From positions 51,498 through 115,497 of the forward strand of contig NZ_QWKY01000002.1 in NCBI RefSeq assembly GCF_003574035.1: a DNA stretch of 64,000 nucleotides, given 5' to 3'. This document shows positions 63,874-64,000 of the stretch, piece after piece. Position 1 is the stretch's first letter. Each line of letters starts with the position of its first letter. The notes under the pieces were generated by a model. That model was not told where the DNA came from, made no database searches, and saw only the letters and a program-made list of their open reading frames with translations. The position numbers and the translations under genes were made by a program. The stretch is from Meiothermus hypogaeus (lineage in GTDB: Bacteria > Deinococcota > Deinococci > Deinococcales > Thermaceae).

Positions 63874-64000
63874 ATACCAGATTCGGTTAGTTCGTCACCA
63901 AAGGGTGACGAACTAACCCGACCGAAGTTATCCGCGTAGCGGAGGGCGATACCGCCCCTTGGAAGTTATCCGCGTAGCGGAGGGCGATACCGCCCCTTGG
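63874..64000 (+). repeat. Modular MITE-like repeat, copy 6 (cut by window end)
   Basis: Starts ATACCAGATTCGG; module A is a variant hairpin with compensated changes (GTTCGTCACC/GGTGACGAAC), followed by two complete 38-base B modules (63924-63961 and 63962-63999). The rest lies outside the window. The changed but still perfectly paired A hairpin shows selection for, or copying of, the palindrome. Confidence 0.85.

Noticed and set aside
63924..63999. CRISPR array
   Set aside because: The 38-base units abut without spacers and are part of the dispersed repeat; no cas genes are near.

Overview
The window looks like chromosomal DNA of a thermophile of the family Thermaceae, most probably Meiothermus (inference). 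The basis is gene content and order (rplU-rpmA-obg-rsfS beside yqeK, infC-rpmI-rplT, ppx/ppk, clpA/clpS), GC-rich coding DNA with lower-GC promoter islands, many genes with a -10 box 6-10 nt before the start codon and no Shine-Dalgarno sequence, and a striking excess of the palindrome CTCGAG. About 60 protein genes and four tRNA genes fill the window; there are no rRNA genes, no CRISPR array and no intact transposase.

Layout. 0-3.3 kb: start of yqeK (minus strand), ribosomal proteins L21 and L27, the ribosome-assembly GTPase Obg, RsfS and a small membrane protein. 3.4-8.8 kb: M28 peptidase, pilus retraction ATPase PilT, a repeat copy and a lipoprotein penicillin acylase. 8.8-10 kb: a lower-GC accessory islet with a broken nucleotidyltransferase gene, a folded palindromic element, a DUF3800 gene and a possible 56-codon partner. 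10-12.9 kb: thrS with a leader that reads as a ribosome-mediated attenuator (13-codon leader peptide with tandem Thr codons, antiterminator, terminator), then a 0.95-kb non-coding stretch with a repeat copy and a tiny 13-codon transcription unit. 12.9-20.8 kb: two MFS exporters, an unknown protein, SixA-like phosphatase, and divergent ppx and ppk1. 20.8-25.4 kb: ferric-type ABC importer and a glycosyltransferase. 25.5-33.5 kb: surE, ychF, hydrolases and exported proteins. 33.5-37.8 kb: pepF and a compact SHOCT-like/DUF2089 operon behind an operator-bearing promoter. 37.8-41.4 kb: enoyl-CoA hydratase, infC (AUA start), rpmI, rplT, an SDR epimerase. 41.9-45.4 kb: clpA, a divergent CDF-like transporter and clpS. 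45.6-50.8 kb: a cysteine-capped unknown protein, an RDD protein, a DUF255 protein and YmdB. 51.3-57.2 kb: GntR regulator, peptide ABC importer without ATPases, gamma-glutamyltransferase-like enzyme, dodecin. 57.5-63 kb: MBL hydrolase, pyrG, DUF815 ATPase, HD-GYP protein. 63.2-63.8 kb: tRNA-Lys, -Pro, -Gly and -Arg.

Six intergenic copies (one cut by the window end) of a modular, MITE-like repeat with ATACC(A/G)GATTC ends share internal hairpin modules in different combinations. The most notable regulatory find is the thrS attenuator; the most notable unexplained genes are the SHOCT/DUF2089 operon, the DUF3800 islet, the 438-aa cysteine-capped protein, and a CDF-like transporter whose usual HxxxD metal site reads CxxxC.
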